DNA of 64,000 nucleotides from Streptomyces griseoloalbus (GTDB lineage Bacteria > Actinomycetota > Actinomycetes > Streptomycetales > Streptomycetaceae): NCBI GenBank assembly GCA_014650015.1, contig BMUD01000020.1:1-64000 (forward strand), written 5' to 3'. The notes beneath the pieces are model-generated. The model had not been told where the DNA came from. It was given only the letters and a program-made list of their open reading frames with translations, and did not search any database. The position numbers and the translations under genes were made by a program. This document shows positions 1 to 8,705 of this stretch, one piece after another (the first letter of the stretch is position 1; every line of letters starts with the position of its first letter).

Positions 1-129
1 TGCGGGTTGTGTGGTTGTTGCGGTAGCGCCTGTGGGTGGTGGGTGGGTCGGGGCCGGGTCGGGGGTGTCCGTCCTCGGACTGGCGCGGAATCGGTCATTT
101 GAGAAGCGGGGGTGCGGACGCGCCAGCCA

Positions 130-280
130 CTGCGGGCGAACACCCCCGCCCCGTCCCCTTCGCGCCGTACGCGGCCACAGCCGCCCACCGCGGGCAGCCA
201 CTGCCGCCCACTGCGGGCAGTCACTGCCGCCCACCGCGGGCAGCCACTGTGCCGCCAACTGCGGGCAGTCGTGCCGCTGG
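130..280. repeat. Degenerate intergenic tandem repeat, period about 23 bp
   Basis: Positions 1-378 contain no gene I can support. Within this stretch a degenerate unit built around the palindrome-like CTGCGGGCAG and CCGCCCACTGCGGG recurs four to five times, with spacings of 23 to 25 bp around 171-270 and a looser copy near 131. It ends in CTGCGGGCAGTCGTGCCGC, a sequence type I associate with intergenic repeats in Streptomyces genomes (memory, not checked). The array lies just past the stop codon of the minus-strand gene that follows, so it may act as a transcription end or as mRNA 3' structure. That role is inference. Confidence 0.6.
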
Positions 281-378
281 GGCGATGGGGGAGGGTGGGC
301 GCGGCGGCACCCCGCCAACGCCGGGCTGCGCAACCACTCCCCGGCCCACCCCGGCACCGGGCACCAGCGCAGCGCCGC

Positions 379-690
379 CTACTCGTCCCGTTCCCCGGGA
401 ACGGCATCCGGTGGCGGGGGAGCCGTCGGCCTCAGCTTCAGCCACAGCAGGAACAGCAGGCCGAGGGCCAGCATCCCCAGCCCTGTCCACAGGTTGATGT
501 TGACGCCCTCCGCCTTGTCGATGTCGGCATCGGAGGCGGTGAATCCGGCGATCGTGACGATCACGCCGTACACGACGAACAGTCCGCCGATGAGGCGACG
601 GATGTCGAAGAGGCGGGCGGCCGTCGCTGACTTGGTCTCCAGGTCGGTGATCTCACGCTGGAGGTCGCGCTCGGAGTAGTGCTCTGACAT
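379..690 (-). CDS. Small two-helix membrane protein of unknown function
   Basis: The 103-residue product starts MSEHYSERDLQREITDLETK, a charged N-terminal segment probably forming a short amphipathic or coiled helix (about residues 5-30). Two hydrophobic stretches follow, near residues 33-52 and 66-84, separated by an acidic loop, and the tail is proline-rich and acidic. This gives a small inner-membrane protein with no catalytic motif. It lies 21 bp downstream of the sodium symporter gene on the same strand, so it is likely cotranscribed with it. A comparable arrangement of a short two-helix protein with a symporter exists in other solute transport loci, but I see no family signature that proves a subunit role. 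Function unknown. Confidence 0.75.
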   Translation of the reverse strand: MSEHYSERDLQREITDLETKSATAARLFDIRRLIGGLFVVYGVIVTIAGFTASDADIDKAEGVNINLWTGLGMLALGLLFLLWLKLRPTAPPPPDAVPGERDE

Positions 691-711
691 GGTCTCTCCA
701 TCCTCCCGCGG

Positions 712-2391
712 TCAGAACGAGAACGGGATGTAGCAGGCGGCGGCCAGGATCACCGCACCCCAGCCGAGCAGCGCCGGCTTGCGGTACCAGGCGTCGTCGC
801 CCTCCGCGGGCGGCTCGGCCATGCCGGGGGAGCGGGTGCCGTAGACCAGGCCCTGGAGTTCGTCGGCGGGCTTGGGGGCCGTGAAGAGGGACACGGCGAC
901 CATGACCACCGCGCCCGCGACGAAGCCCGCGATCGCGGAGACGAAGTTGGCTCCCTGGTCGGAGGGGATGTCGATGATGCCCTGCTTGTAGATCCAGAAG
1001 TAGTTGATCATCGCCGCGGTGGTGCCCGCGACCAGCCCCCAGAAGCCGGACTTCATGGACGCGCGCTTCCAGAACATGCCGATGATGAAGACCACGAACA
1101 TCGGCACGTTGAAGAAGGAGAACAGTGTCTGGAGGTAGCTCATGATGTTGGAGAACGAGGAGGCCAGGAACGCCGTGCCGATGGAGGCGAGGACGCCGAT
1201 CGCGGTGATCAGGCGGCCGAAGCGGACGTAGTACCCGTCCTCGCGGCCCTTCACCACGTACTTCGCCCAGATGTCGGTGGTGAAGACGGTGTTGAAGGAT
1301 GAGATGTTGGCCGCCATGCCCGCCATGAACGCGGCCAGCAGGCCGGTCACGGCGATGCCCAGCACGCCGTTGGGCAGGAGCTGTTCCATCAGGTACGGGA
1401 TGGCGTCGTTGTACTGGAGGTCGGAGCCGGCCGTGCCGATCTTGGGGACCATGACCGCCGCGACCAGGCCCGGGATCATCACCAGGAAGACGATGAAGAT
1501 CTTCGGGAACGCGGCGATGAGCGGGGTGCGCTGGGCCGCGGAGAGGTTCTTGGCGGACAGGGCGCGCTGCACCTCGGCGAAGTTGGTCGTCCAGTAGCCG
1601 AAGGAGAGGACGAAGCCGAGGCCGAGGACGATGGTCAGCCAGTTGGCGCCGAGCGGGTTGTCACTGCCGATGCCGGTACCGCCCCAGGCCGTCACGAAGT
1701 CGTCGCCGCGTGCCTGGGTGAGGGAGTCGGACAGGCCGTCCCAGCCGCCGACGCTCTTCAGGCCCAGCACCGTGATCGGGATGAGCGCGGCGAGGATGAC
1801 GAAGAACTGCAGGACCTCGTTGTAGATCGCCGAGGACAGACCGCCCAGGGTGATGTAGGCCAGGACGAAGAAGCCGGCGACGACGATCGCCACCCACTGC
1901 GGCCAGCCCAGCAGCGCCTCGACCACGATCGCCAGGGCGTACAGGTTCACGCCGGCGATCAGGATGGCGGCCGCCGCGAAGAGGAACGAGCTGAGGAGAT
2001 GGGCCGCCTTGTCGAAGCGCAGGAGCAGGAACTCGGGGACCGAGCGGACCTTGGAGCCGTAGTAGAACGGCATCATCACCAGGCCGAGGAAGACCATGGC
2101 CGGGATGGCGCCGATCCAGTACCAGTGGGTGGTGTAGACGCCGTACTGCGCGCTGTTTGCGGCCATGCCGAGGATCTCGGTGGCGCCCAGGTTGGCGGCG
2201 ATGAACGCCAGACCGGTGACCCAGGCGGGCAGGGAGCGTCCGGAGAGGAAGAAGTCGAGACTGGTCTTGACCGAGCGGCGGGCGGCGAAGCCGATGCCGA
2301 GCACGACGACGAAGTAGATCCCGAGGATCGTGTAGTCCAGCCAGTTGGTGGGGAGTCGAAGCTCTGCAGATAGATATGTGGGGGTTTGCAT
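712..2391 (-). CDS. Sodium:solute symporter (SSF), probably galactose or related sugar uptake
   Basis: This is a large polytopic protein of 559 residues with about 14 hydrophobic helices and the SSF family layout. The segment DYTILGIYFVVVLGIGF opens the first helix, GGLSSAIYNEVLQFF matches the family's middle signature, and FGYWTTNFAEVQRALSAK matches the second signature, after which R and K residues face the cytoplasm. SSF carriers couple substrate entry to Na+. Substrate is inferred from context only: the gene diverges from galT-galE-galK across a 179-bp gap and is probably coregulated with it. I chose the ATG at 2391; a GTG two codons upstream (2397) is an alternative, and neither has a strong ribosome site. 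The small membrane protein at 379-690 follows it closely. Confidence 0.9.
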   Translation of the reverse strand: MQTPTYLSAELRLPTNWLDYTILGIYFVVVLGIGFAARRSVKTSLDFFLSGRSLPAWVTGLAFIAANLGATEILGMAANSAQYGVYTTHWYWIGAIPAMVFLGLVMMPFYYGSKVRSVPEFLLLRFDKAAHLLSSFLFAAAAILIAGVNLYALAIVVEALLGWPQWVAIVVAGFFVLAYITLGGLSSAIYNEVLQFFVILAALIPITVLGLKSVGGWDGLSDSLTQARGDDFVTAWGGTGIGSDNPLGANWLTIVLGLGFVLSFGYWTTNFAEVQRALSAKNLSAAQRTPLIAAFPKIFIVFLVMIPGLVAAVMVPKIGTAGSDLQYNDAIPYLMEQLLPNGVLGIAVTGLLAAFMAGMAANISSFNTVFTTDIWAKYVVKGREDGYYVRFGRLITAIGVLASIGTAFLASSFSNIMSYLQTLFSFFNVPMFVVFIIGMFWKRASMKSGFWGLVAGTTAAMINYFWIYKQGIIDIPSDQGANFVSAIAGFVAGAVVMVAVSLFTAPKPADELQGLVYGTRSPGMAEPPAEGDDAWYRKPALLGWGAVILAAACYIPFSF

Positions 2392-2404
2392 AAGCACTCG
2401 CTTC

Positions 2405-2491
2405 GTTCGCGAACTGATCCGGTGCGGAACCTATGCCTCCGTGTTCGGTAATTGAACACGTCCGATGGTGTTCTTTGTTTGATCGTGATCA
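2405..2491. promoter_or_regulatory. Divergent gal control region with three inverted repeats
   Basis: The gap between the symporter and galT contains GTTCGCGAAC (2405-2414, perfect palindrome), CGTGTTC-N7-GAACACG (2440-2460, perfect 7-bp arms) and TGATC-GT-GATCA (2480-2491). A TATGTT hexamer at 2521-2526 could be the -10 of the galT promoter, with no good -35 in front. S. lividans galP1 is known to be galactose-inducible and to depend on repeated hexamers upstream; identifying this region with galP1 is by position. The first palindrome sits only about 14 bp from the symporter start, a repressor-like location. Confidence 0.65.
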
Positions 2492-2570
2492 GTACGATTC
2501 CCTGGTCGGTTGTGATGTGTTATGTTCGATTGTGTTGAGTGATGGAGTGCGGGTGCAGAGGAGTACGGCA

Positions 2571-3632
2571 GTGAAGAAGACCTCGACCCGGCTGGCCGAC
2601 GGTCGCGAGCTCATCTACTACGACCTCGCCGACGACACGGTGCGGGACGCCGTCGACCGCCGTCCGCTGGACGCCACGGTCACCACGTCCGAGGTCCGCC
2701 GCGACCCGCTGCTGGGTGACTCTGTCGCCGTCGCCTCCCACCGCCAGGGGCGCACCTACCACCCGCCGGCCGACGAATGTCCGCTGTGTCCTTCCCAGGG
2801 CGACCGGCTGAGCGAGATCCCCGACGCGTCGTACGACGTGGTCGTCTTCGAGAATCGTTTTCCCTCCCTGGCCGGGGACTCGGGCCGGTGCGAGGTCGTC
2901 TGCTTCACCTCCGACCACGACGTCTCCTTCGGCGGGCTGAGCGAGCGGCAGACGCGGCTGGTGCTCGACGCCTGGACCGACCGGACGTCCGAGCTGTCGC
3001 ATCTGCCCTCCGTCGAACAGGTCTTCTGCTTCGAGAACCGCGGGGCCGAGATCGGCGTCACCCTTCAGCACCCGCACGGGCAGATCTACGCCTACCCCTT
3101 CACCACCCCCCGCACCGCCCTGATGCTGCGCCAAGTGGCCGCGCACAAGGAGGCGACCGGCGGGGAGAACCTGTTCGACGCCGTACTGGAGCGGGAACTG
3201 GCGGACGAGCGGATCGTCCTTGAGGGTGAACACTGGGTCGCCTTCGTGCCGTACGCGGCGCACTGGCCCTACGAGGTCCACCTGTACCCCAAGCGCCGCG
3301 TGCCCGACCTGCTCGGGCTGGACGAGGCGGCGCGTACCGAGTTTCCCCAGGTGTACCTGGAACTCTTGAAGCGCTTCGACCGGATCTTCGGCGAAGGTGA
3401 ACCTCCGACGCCGTACATCGCGGCCTGGCACCAGGCCCCGTTCGGGCAGCTGGAGGAGTTCGACGGCGTGACGCGTGACGACTTCGCGCTCCACCTCGAG
3501 CTTTTCACCATCCGCCGCACGTCCGGCAAGCTGAAGTTCCTCGCGGGCTCCGAGTCCGGCATGAACGTCTTCATCAACGACGTGCCGCCGGAGCGCGCGG
3601 CCGAGCGACTGCGGGAGGTAGCGAGTTCATGA
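2571..3632 (+). CDS. galT: Galactose-1-phosphate uridylyltransferase
   Basis: GalT transfers UMP from UDP-glucose to galactose 1-phosphate in the Leloir pathway. The 353-residue length fits the family. The zinc-site cysteines are seen in CPLCPSQGD, and the active-site region [20 protein letters not shown] carries the catalytic His-Pro-His motif. The C-terminal part has a further histidine-rich AAWHQAP segment. The open frame extends upstream, but I chose the GTG at 2571 because AGAGGAG lies just before it and the resulting N-terminus ([14 protein letters not shown]) matches the family. Its TGA overlaps the galE ATG (ATGA), indicating translational coupling in a galTEK operon. Confidence 0.96.
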   Translation: MKKTSTRLADGRELIYYDLADDTVRDAVDRRPLDATVTTSEVRRDPLLGDSVAVASHRQGRTYHPPADECPLCPSQGDRLSEIPDASYDVVVFENRFPSLAGDSGRCEVVCFTSDHDVSFGGLSERQTRLVLDAWTDRTSELSHLPSVEQVFCFENRGAEIGVTLQHPHGQIYAYPFTTPRTALMLRQVAAHKEATGGENLFDAVLERELADERIVLEGEHWVAFVPYAAHWPYEVHLYPKRRVPDLLGLDEAARTEFPQVYLELLKRFDRIFGEGEPPTPYIAAWHQAPFGQLEEFDGVTRDDFALHLELFTIRRTSGKLKFLAGSESGMNVFINDVPPERAAERLREVASS

Positions 3633-4591
3633 GCGAGAAGTACCTGGTCACCGGCGGTGCGGGATACGTCGGCAGTGTCGTCGCCCAGCATCTGATCGAG
3701 GCCGGTCACGAGGTCGTCGTGCTCGACAACCTCTCCACCGGCTTCCGGGAAGGCGTCCCCGCGGGTGCGTCGTTCGTCGAGGGCGACATCCGTGACGCCG
3801 CCAAATGGCTGGACTCGTCGTTCGACGGTGTCCTGCACTTCGCCGCCTCGTCACAGGTCGGCGAGTCGGTGGTGAAGCCGGAGAAGTACTGGGACAACAA
3901 CGTCGGCGGCACCATGGCGCTGCTCGGCGCGATGCGCGAGGCGGGCGTGCGCCGGCTGGTGTTCTCCTCCACGGCGGCCACGTACGGCGAGCCGGAGCGG
4001 GTGCCGATCGTCGAGTCCGCGCCGACCGCCCCGACCAATCCGTACGGGGCCTCGAAGCTCGCCGTCGACCACATGATCACCGGTGAGGCGGCGGCGCACG
4101 GGCTGGGCGCGGTCTCCCTGCGCTACTTCAACGTGGCCGGCGCGTACGGGCAGTACGGCGAGGGTCACGACCCCGAGTCGCACCTCATTCCGCTCGTGCT
4201 GCAAGTGGCCCAGGGGCGGCGCGACGCGATCTCCGTCTACGGCGACGACTACCCGACGCCGGACGGCACCTGCGTGCGCGACTACATCCACGTCGCCGAC
4301 CTGGCCGAGGCCCACCTGCTGGCGCTGCGGGCCGCCGCGCCGGGCGAGCACCTGATCTGCAACCTCGGCAACGGCAACGGCTTCTCCGTCCGCGAGGTCG
4401 TCGAGACGGTCCGTCAGGTCACCGGCCACCCGATCCCCGAGGTCGCGGCCCCCCGCCGGGACGGCGACCCGGCGGTCCTGGTGGCATCGGCCGCCACGGC
4501 CCGCGAGAAGCTGGGCTGGAACCCGTCGCGCACGGACCTCGCGGGGATCGTCGCCGACGCATGGGAGTTCGCGCAGCAGCGCGCCAAGTAG
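3629..4591 (+). CDS. galE: UDP-glucose 4-epimerase
   Basis: GalE is an extended short-chain dehydrogenase/reductase that interconverts UDP-glucose and UDP-galactose with bound NAD. The dinucleotide-binding motif [10 protein letters not shown] is at residues 7-16, the catalytic serine lies in FSSTAATYG (about residues 112-120), and the YxxxK pair is Tyr139/Lys143 in NPYGASK. Length 320 residues is typical. The start overlaps the galT stop by four bases, and galK follows after 28 bp. In S. lividans a second, constitutive promoter (galP2) precedes galE; a matching element here would lie inside the 3' end of galT, but I could not recognise it by eye. Confidence 0.96.
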   Translation: MSEKYLVTGGAGYVGSVVAQHLIEAGHEVVVLDNLSTGFREGVPAGASFVEGDIRDAAKWLDSSFDGVLHFAASSQVGESVVKPEKYWDNNVGGTMALLGAMREAGVRRLVFSSTAATYGEPERVPIVESAPTAPTNPYGASKLAVDHMITGEAAAHGLGAVSLRYFNVAGAYGQYGEGHDPESHLIPLVLQVAQGRRDAISVYGDDYPTPDGTCVRDYIHVADLAEAHLLALRAAAPGEHLICNLGNGNGFSVREVVETVRQVTGHPIPEVAAPRRDGDPAVLVASAATAREKLGWNPSRTDLAGIVADAWEFAQQRAK

Positions 4592-4619
4592 AACGTAACG
4601 AAGGGTCAGGGGTCAGGGC

Positions 4620-5792
4620 ATGAGCGAGTCCAGCGAGGTTGTCGCGGAGTCCGTCGCCGAGCGGTTCCGCCAGTTGTACGGGGCCGCGCCGGACGGGGTG
4701 TGGGCGGCACCGGGCCGGGTCAACCTCATCGGTGAGCACACCGACTACAACGACGGCTTCGTCATGCCGTTCGCCCTGCCGCACGCCGTCGTCGCGGCGG
4801 TCGCGCGCCGCGACGACGGCGTCCTGCGGCTGCACTCGGCCGACGTGGACGGGCCGGTCGTGGAACTGACCGTGGACGCCCTCGCCCCCGAGTCCGACAA
4901 GCGGTGGACCGCCTACCCGGCGGGCGTGGTGTGGGCGCTGCGCGAGGCCGGGCACGCGGTGACCGGCGCGGACGTCCACCTGGCCTCCACGGTGCCGGCG
5001 GGCGCGGGCCTGTCGTCCTCCGCCGCCCTGGAGGTCGTCGTGGCCCTCGCGCTCAACGACCTGTACGGACTCGGCCTGCGCGGCTGGCAGCTGGCCCGCC
5101 TGTGCCAGCGCGCGGAGAACGTCTACGTCGGCGCCCCGGTCGGCATCATGGACCAGACGGCGTCGGCCTGCTGCGAGGCCGGCCACGCCCTGTTCCTCGA
5201 CACCCGTGACCTCTCCCAGCGGCAGATCCCCTTCGACCTGGCCGCCGAGGGCATGCGGCTGCTCGTCGTCGACACCCAGGTCAAGCACAGCCACAGCGAG
5301 GGCGAGTACGGCAAGCGCCGCGCGGGCTGCGAGAAGGGTGCGGCCCTGCTGGGCGTGGACGCCCTGCGCGACGTCCCGTTCGCCGGCCTGGACGCGGCGC
5401 TGGCGCGGCTGGGCGACGAGGAGGAGGTCCGCCGGCTGGTCCGCCACGTGGTGACGGAGGACGCGCGGGTGGAACGGGTCGTCTCCCTGCTGGAGGCCGG
5501 CGACACCCGCGCGATCGGTCCGGTGCTGGCCGAGGGGCACGCCTCCCTGCGCGACGACTTCCGCATCTCCTGTCCGGAGCTGGACCTGGTGGTGGACACG
5601 GCCCTCGCCTCCGGCGCCCTCGGTGCCCGGATGACCGGCGGCGGGTTCGGCGGCTCGGCCATCGTCCTGGTGGAGGAGGCGGACGTCCCCGCCGTCACCA
5701 AGGCGGTGGAAGAGGCGTTCGCGGCGGCTGGGTTCACGACTCCCCGGGTCTTCGAGGCGGTGCCCTCGGCGGGGGCGCGGCGGCTGCGCTGA
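4620..5792 (+). CDS. galK: Galactokinase
   Basis: GalK phosphorylates galactose at C1 using ATP, the entry step of the Leloir pathway. The GHMP-kinase signatures are all visible: the galactokinase motif GRVNLIGEHTDYNDGF near residues 34-49, the phosphate-binding VPAGAGLSSSAALE near 124-137, the catalytic-aspartate region IMDQTASACCE, and the C-terminal GARMTGGGFGGSAIVL. The 390-residue length is standard. It is the last gene of the galTEK operon. A minus-strand acetyltransferase gene ends 3 bp past its stop, so the operon ends in a tight convergent arrangement without an obvious long terminator hairpin. Confidence 0.96.
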   Translation: MSESSEVVAESVAERFRQLYGAAPDGVWAAPGRVNLIGEHTDYNDGFVMPFALPHAVVAAVARRDDGVLRLHSADVDGPVVELTVDALAPESDKRWTAYPAGVVWALREAGHAVTGADVHLASTVPAGAGLSSSAALEVVVALALNDLYGLGLRGWQLARLCQRAENVYVGAPVGIMDQTASACCEAGHALFLDTRDLSQRQIPFDLAAEGMRLLVVDTQVKHSHSEGEYGKRRAGCEKGAALLGVDALRDVPFAGLDAALARLGDEEEVRRLVRHVVTEDARVERVVSLLEAGDTRAIGPVLAEGHASLRDDFRISCPELDLVVDTALASGALGARMTGGGFGGSAIVLVEEADVPAVTKAVEEAFAAAGFTTPRVFEAVPSAGARRLR

Positions 5793-5795
5793 GCC

Positions 5796-6239
5796 TCAGC
5801 CCAGCCGCTTCGTCAGCGTGTACTCGGTGATCCCCGGCGGGTAGTCGGGGATCACGCAGACCACGTCGTAGCCCTGCCGCTGGTAGAACGCCGGGGCCTG
5901 GAAGTCCCAGGTCTCCAGGCGGGACGCCGTGCAGCCGCGTTCGGCGCGGGCGATGTGCTCCGCCCGGGCCAGCAGGCGGGAGCCCAGGCCCGCCCCCCGG
6001 TGGCGTCCGTCGACCCAGAGATAGGTCACGTGCAGCCAGGTCGTCCAGGTGTGACCGACCAGACCGCCCGCGAGATCACCGTTCGCGTCCAGCGCCCACA
6101 CGTGCAAAGGCGCTTCACGTTCGTGCGGGGTTCCGCGCAGGGCCCGCAGGACCGGGGAGGCCGCCGTGTTGGTGTCCCTCAGGTGCCTGCGGAGCAGATC
6201 ACGTCGGGCTTTGTCGACTTCTGTCTCAAGACGAAACAT
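5796..6239 (-). CDS. GNAT-family N-acetyltransferase
   Basis: The product has the GNAT acetyl-CoA binding signature RHRGAGLGSRLL (motif A, R/QxxGxG/A) after a beta-strand pair (GGLVGHTWTTWLHVTYLWV), followed by the ETWDFQAPAFYQRQGYDVV segment typical of the C-terminal half, where a conserved Tyr often acts as general acid. The substrate cannot be inferred. The open frame runs further upstream to a TTG at 6278 and an ATG at 6251; I take the ATG at 6239 because the sequence from MFRLETEV resembles other small GNATs, but no clear ribosome site decides among them. It converges on galK. Confidence 0.82.
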   Translation of the reverse strand: MFRLETEVDKARRDLLRRHLRDTNTAASPVLRALRGTPHEREAPLHVWALDANGDLAGGLVGHTWTTWLHVTYLWVDGRHRGAGLGSRLLARAEHIARAERGCTASRLETWDFQAPAFYQRQGYDVVCVIPDYPPGITEYTLTKRLG

Positions 6240-6540
6240 GCGGCACACCATAAACGCGTAAGGCCGCAAGTTCTGCAAATTGCCTTCCGCTCCCGGCCCT
6301 CGCCCGTACGCTGAAGAACAGTGCCGGTGGGGGCCGGCGCCGTTCAGGGGGCGAGACAGTCGGGTACGGCGTCAGAGGTGGGGTGGCGGTTGTCGCACGG
6401 CGGCGGCCGTGTGGCCGCGGTGCCCGTCCCACGTCCAGTGAGTGACAGGACAAGGGCCTCGGCGTCGTACCCGCGCCGGTGTCGTCTTCCGACGATGGGG
6501 TAATCCCCTGCTCCGTGAGGAGCTTGGGGGAGGGGGTTTC
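6240..6540. other. Intergenic region upstream of a response regulator
   Basis: About 300 bp separate the acetyltransferase gene from the response regulator at 6541. I see no convincing gene in it. A purine-rich GGGGGAGGGGG tract directly precedes the regulator's GTG and is its likely ribosome binding site. No palindrome stands out. Confidence 0.5.
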
Positions 6541-7308
6541 GTGGTGCGCATTCGAGTCCTGGTCGTCGACGACCATCGCATCTTCGCCGAGTCACTGGCC
6601 GCGGCCCTGGCCGCGGAGCCCGACGTCGACGTGTCCGCGGCGGGCAGCGGCCCGGCCGCGCTGCGCTGCCTGGAGCGGGCGGCCGCCGAGGGACGGCGGT
6701 TCGACGTGCTGCTCGTCGACGCCGATCTGGGCGGCAAGGTGCCCGGCGGCCGGCCGGCCGTACCCGTGCAGGCCGGCGACGAGGACGGGCTCGTCGACGG
6801 GATCTCGCTGGTCACCGGGGTGCGCTCGGCGCAGCCGCAGGTACGGACCGTGGTCCTCGCCGAGAAGGACGACGCGGGCCGGGCCGCGCTCGCCCTGCAG
6901 GCGGGTGCCTCCGGCTGGGTGGCCAAGGACTGCTCGCTGAACCGGCTGCTCACCGTCATCCGAGGCGTGCTGCGCGACGAGACGCATCTGCCGCCCGCCC
7001 TGCTCACCGGCGTGCTGCGGGAACTGACCGCCGCCCGCAGGCACCGCACCGAGAGCGAACGGCTCGTGGAGTCCCTGACCCCGCGCGAGCGGGAGGTACT
7101 GCGGTGCATGGTCGCGGGGCTGGGGCGCAAGGCCGTCGCCGAGCGCCTGTATCTGTCCCCGCACACCGTGCGGACCCATATGCAGAACGTCCTCGGGAAG
7201 CTGGGGGTGCACTCCACCCTGGCCGCGGTGGCGCTCGCCCGGCGGGCGGGCGTCGGGCCCGTGGACCTAGCCGGGGATGTTGTCGAACGGGGCGGTCAAC
7301 TGGCGTAG
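6541..7308 (+). CDS. LuxR/NarL-type response regulator, orphan
   Basis: The 255-residue protein has an N-terminal receiver domain (VVDDHR, acidic pair at residues 10-11; phosphoacceptor probably Asp60 or Asp62 in LLVDADLGG; conserved Lys129 in VAKD) and a C-terminal LuxR helix-turn-helix (LTPREREVLRCMVAGLGRKA to VRTHMQNVLGKLGVHST). An insertion of about 18 residues, rich in Gly and Pro, follows the phosphoacceptor strand, which is unusual for receivers and places the phosphoacceptor assignment in doubt. No histidine kinase gene is adjacent. The GTG at 6541 is chosen for its strong ribosome site. The last 42 bp overlap the tail of the convergent tamR gene. Confidence 0.88.
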   Translation: MVRIRVLVVDDHRIFAESLAAALAAEPDVDVSAAGSGPAALRCLERAAAEGRRFDVLLVDADLGGKVPGGRPAVPVQAGDEDGLVDGISLVTGVRSAQPQVRTVVLAEKDDAGRAALALQAGASGWVAKDCSLNRLLTVIRGVLRDETHLPPALLTGVLRELTAARRHRTESERLVESLTPREREVLRCMVAGLGRKAVAERLYLSPHTVRTHMQNVLGKLGVHSTLAAVALARRAGVGPVDLAGDVVERGGQLA

Positions 7309-7764
7309 CAGCCCGGCCAGTTCGCCGCGCTGGGCGCGGGTGAGTTCCGCGAGGATCGCCCGCTCCTGCGCCAGCAGCCCCGCCAGTGCCTGATCGGCGC
7401 GGTCGCGGCCCTCGTGCGTGAGCCGGACCAGGACGCCGCGCCGGTCACTGGGGTCGGGCAGCCGCTCCACCAGGCCCTTCTTGGCGAGGCGGTCGATGCG
7501 GTTGGTCATCGTGCCCGAGGTGACCAGCGTCTGGGTGAGGAGCTGACCCGGCGAGAGCTGATACGGGGTGCCCGCGCGGCGCAGCGCGGTCAGGACGTCG
7601 AACTCCCAGGACTCCAGGCCGTGCTCCGCGAAGGCGAGCCGGCGTGCCCGGTCCAGGTGCCGGGCCAGTCTGCTCACCCGGCTGAGCACCTCGAGCGGTT
7701 CCACGTCGAGGTCCGGGCGCTCCCGGCGCCACGCTGCGACCAGCCGATCGACCTCGTCCTCCAT
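7267..7764 (-). CDS. tamR: MarR-family regulator TamR
   Basis: This is a winged-helix MarR repressor of 165 residues. The helix-turn-helix and wing are recognisable in LLTQTLVTSGTMTNRIDRLAKKGLVERLPDPSDRRGVLVRLT. It diverges from a trans-aconitate methyltransferase gene across a 119-bp gap carrying two palindromes. In S. coelicolor the MarR-like TamR controls the divergent tam gene and aconitase, and its DNA binding is relieved by citrate, cis- and trans-aconitate and isocitrate, linking it to oxidative damage of aconitase. Gene order and family match that system, so I use the name. The ATG at 7764 is preferred over upstream in-frame starts, which would place the operators inside the coding region. 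Confidence 0.9.
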   Translation of the reverse strand: MEDEVDRLVAAWRRERPDLDVEPLEVLSRVSRLARHLDRARRLAFAEHGLESWEFDVLTALRRAGTPYQLSPGQLLTQTLVTSGTMTNRIDRLAKKGLVERLPDPSDRRGVLVRLTHEGRDRADQALAGLLAQERAILAELTRAQRGELAGLLRQLTAPFDNIPG

Positions 7765-7800
7765 GGCGATCAGTGTAGTGGTTGTGTCGATGTGAAGTCT

Positions 7801-7827
7801 CTTGATATCAAGCATCTTGACGTCGAG
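7801..7827. promoter_or_regulatory. Tandem TamR-type operators
   Basis: Two related palindromes lie side by side with a 15-bp centre-to-centre spacing: CTTGATATCAAG (7801-7812, perfect) and CTTGACGTCGAG (7816-7827, one asymmetric pair). Both start with the same TCTTGA half-site that is typical of MarR operators. They sit in the divergent tamR/tam promoter region, so a single bound repressor could control both genes. Binding is inferred from published TamR work on the homologous locus. Confidence 0.8.
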
Positions 7828-7883
7828 GCGCATAGGGGGCGAGGCTGGGTACTCCTCGCTCGGCACCCGCACCGGGAGGCTTC

Positions 7884-8705
7884 ATGTCCGCCGCCACCCC
7901 CACCTGGGACCCCGCCCAGTACCTGCGTCACGCCGGTCACCGCACCCGGCCCTTCACCGACCTGCTCGCCCGCGTCCCGGAACTCCCACGGCACCCGGCC
8001 CGCATCGCCGACCTGGGCTGCGGCGCCGGCAATGTCACCGCCCTCCTCGCCGACCGCTGGCCCACCGCCCGCATCACCGGCTACGACAACTCACCCGAGA
8101 TGCTCGACAAGGCCCACGTCGACCACGAGGGACCGACACCGGAAGGCGGCCGGCTCGACTTCACCCACGCGGACGTCGGTACCTGGGCGCCGGCCGAGCC
8201 GTACGACCTGATCGTCAGCAACGCCACGCTGCAATGGGTCCCGGGGCACGCGGAGCGGTTCGCCGACTGGATCACCGGGCTCGCCCCGGGAGGCACCTTC
8301 GCCTTCCAGGTGCCCGGCAACTTCGGCGCCCCCAGCCATGTGCTGCTGCGCGAACTGGCCGCCTCCCCGCGCTGGCGCGCCCGCCTGGACGGCGTCCTGC
8401 GCCACGACGACGCCGTGCTCCGGCCGGAGGCCTACCTGGAACACCTGACCGCCCTCGGCTGCACGGCCGACGCGTGGGAGACGACGTACGTCCATCTGCT
8501 GGAGGGGGAGGACCCGGTCCTGGACTGGGTCAAGGGCACCGCCCTGCGGCCCGTCCTCACTCTCCTCGCCGACGACCCGGAGGCGCGGGAGGCCTTCGTC
8601 GCCGAGTACCGGGCGGCTCTGCGGGACGCCTACCCGGCCGGCCCCCACGGCACCCCGTTCCCGTTCCGCCGTGTCTTCGCGGTCGCCGTCCGGAGGGGCA
8701 GGTGA
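7884..8705 (+). CDS. tam: Trans-aconitate 2-methyltransferase
   Basis: This class I SAM-dependent methyltransferase of 273 residues has motif I at ADLGCGAGNVTALLA (about residues 42-56), an acidic post-I position in GYDNSPEML, and motif IV around DLIVSNATLQW. Trans-aconitate methyltransferases esterify trans-aconitate, an aconitase inhibitor formed from cis-aconitate, and so relieve inhibition of the citric acid cycle. The family call rests on the ISNATLQWVPGH-type core and on the divergent tamR neighbour. GGGAGG lies 4 bp before the ATG. The stop codon abuts that of the convergent toxin gene with no intervening base. Confidence 0.9.
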   Translation: MSAATPTWDPAQYLRHAGHRTRPFTDLLARVPELPRHPARIADLGCGAGNVTALLADRWPTARITGYDNSPEMLDKAHVDHEGPTPEGGRLDFTHADVGTWAPAEPYDLIVSNATLQWVPGHAERFADWITGLAPGGTFAFQVPGNFGAPSHVLLRELAASPRWRARLDGVLRHDDAVLRPEAYLEHLTALGCTADAWETTYVHLLEGEDPVLDWVKGTALRPVLTLLADDPEAREAFVAEYRAALRDAYPAGPHGTPFPFRRVFAVAVRRGR

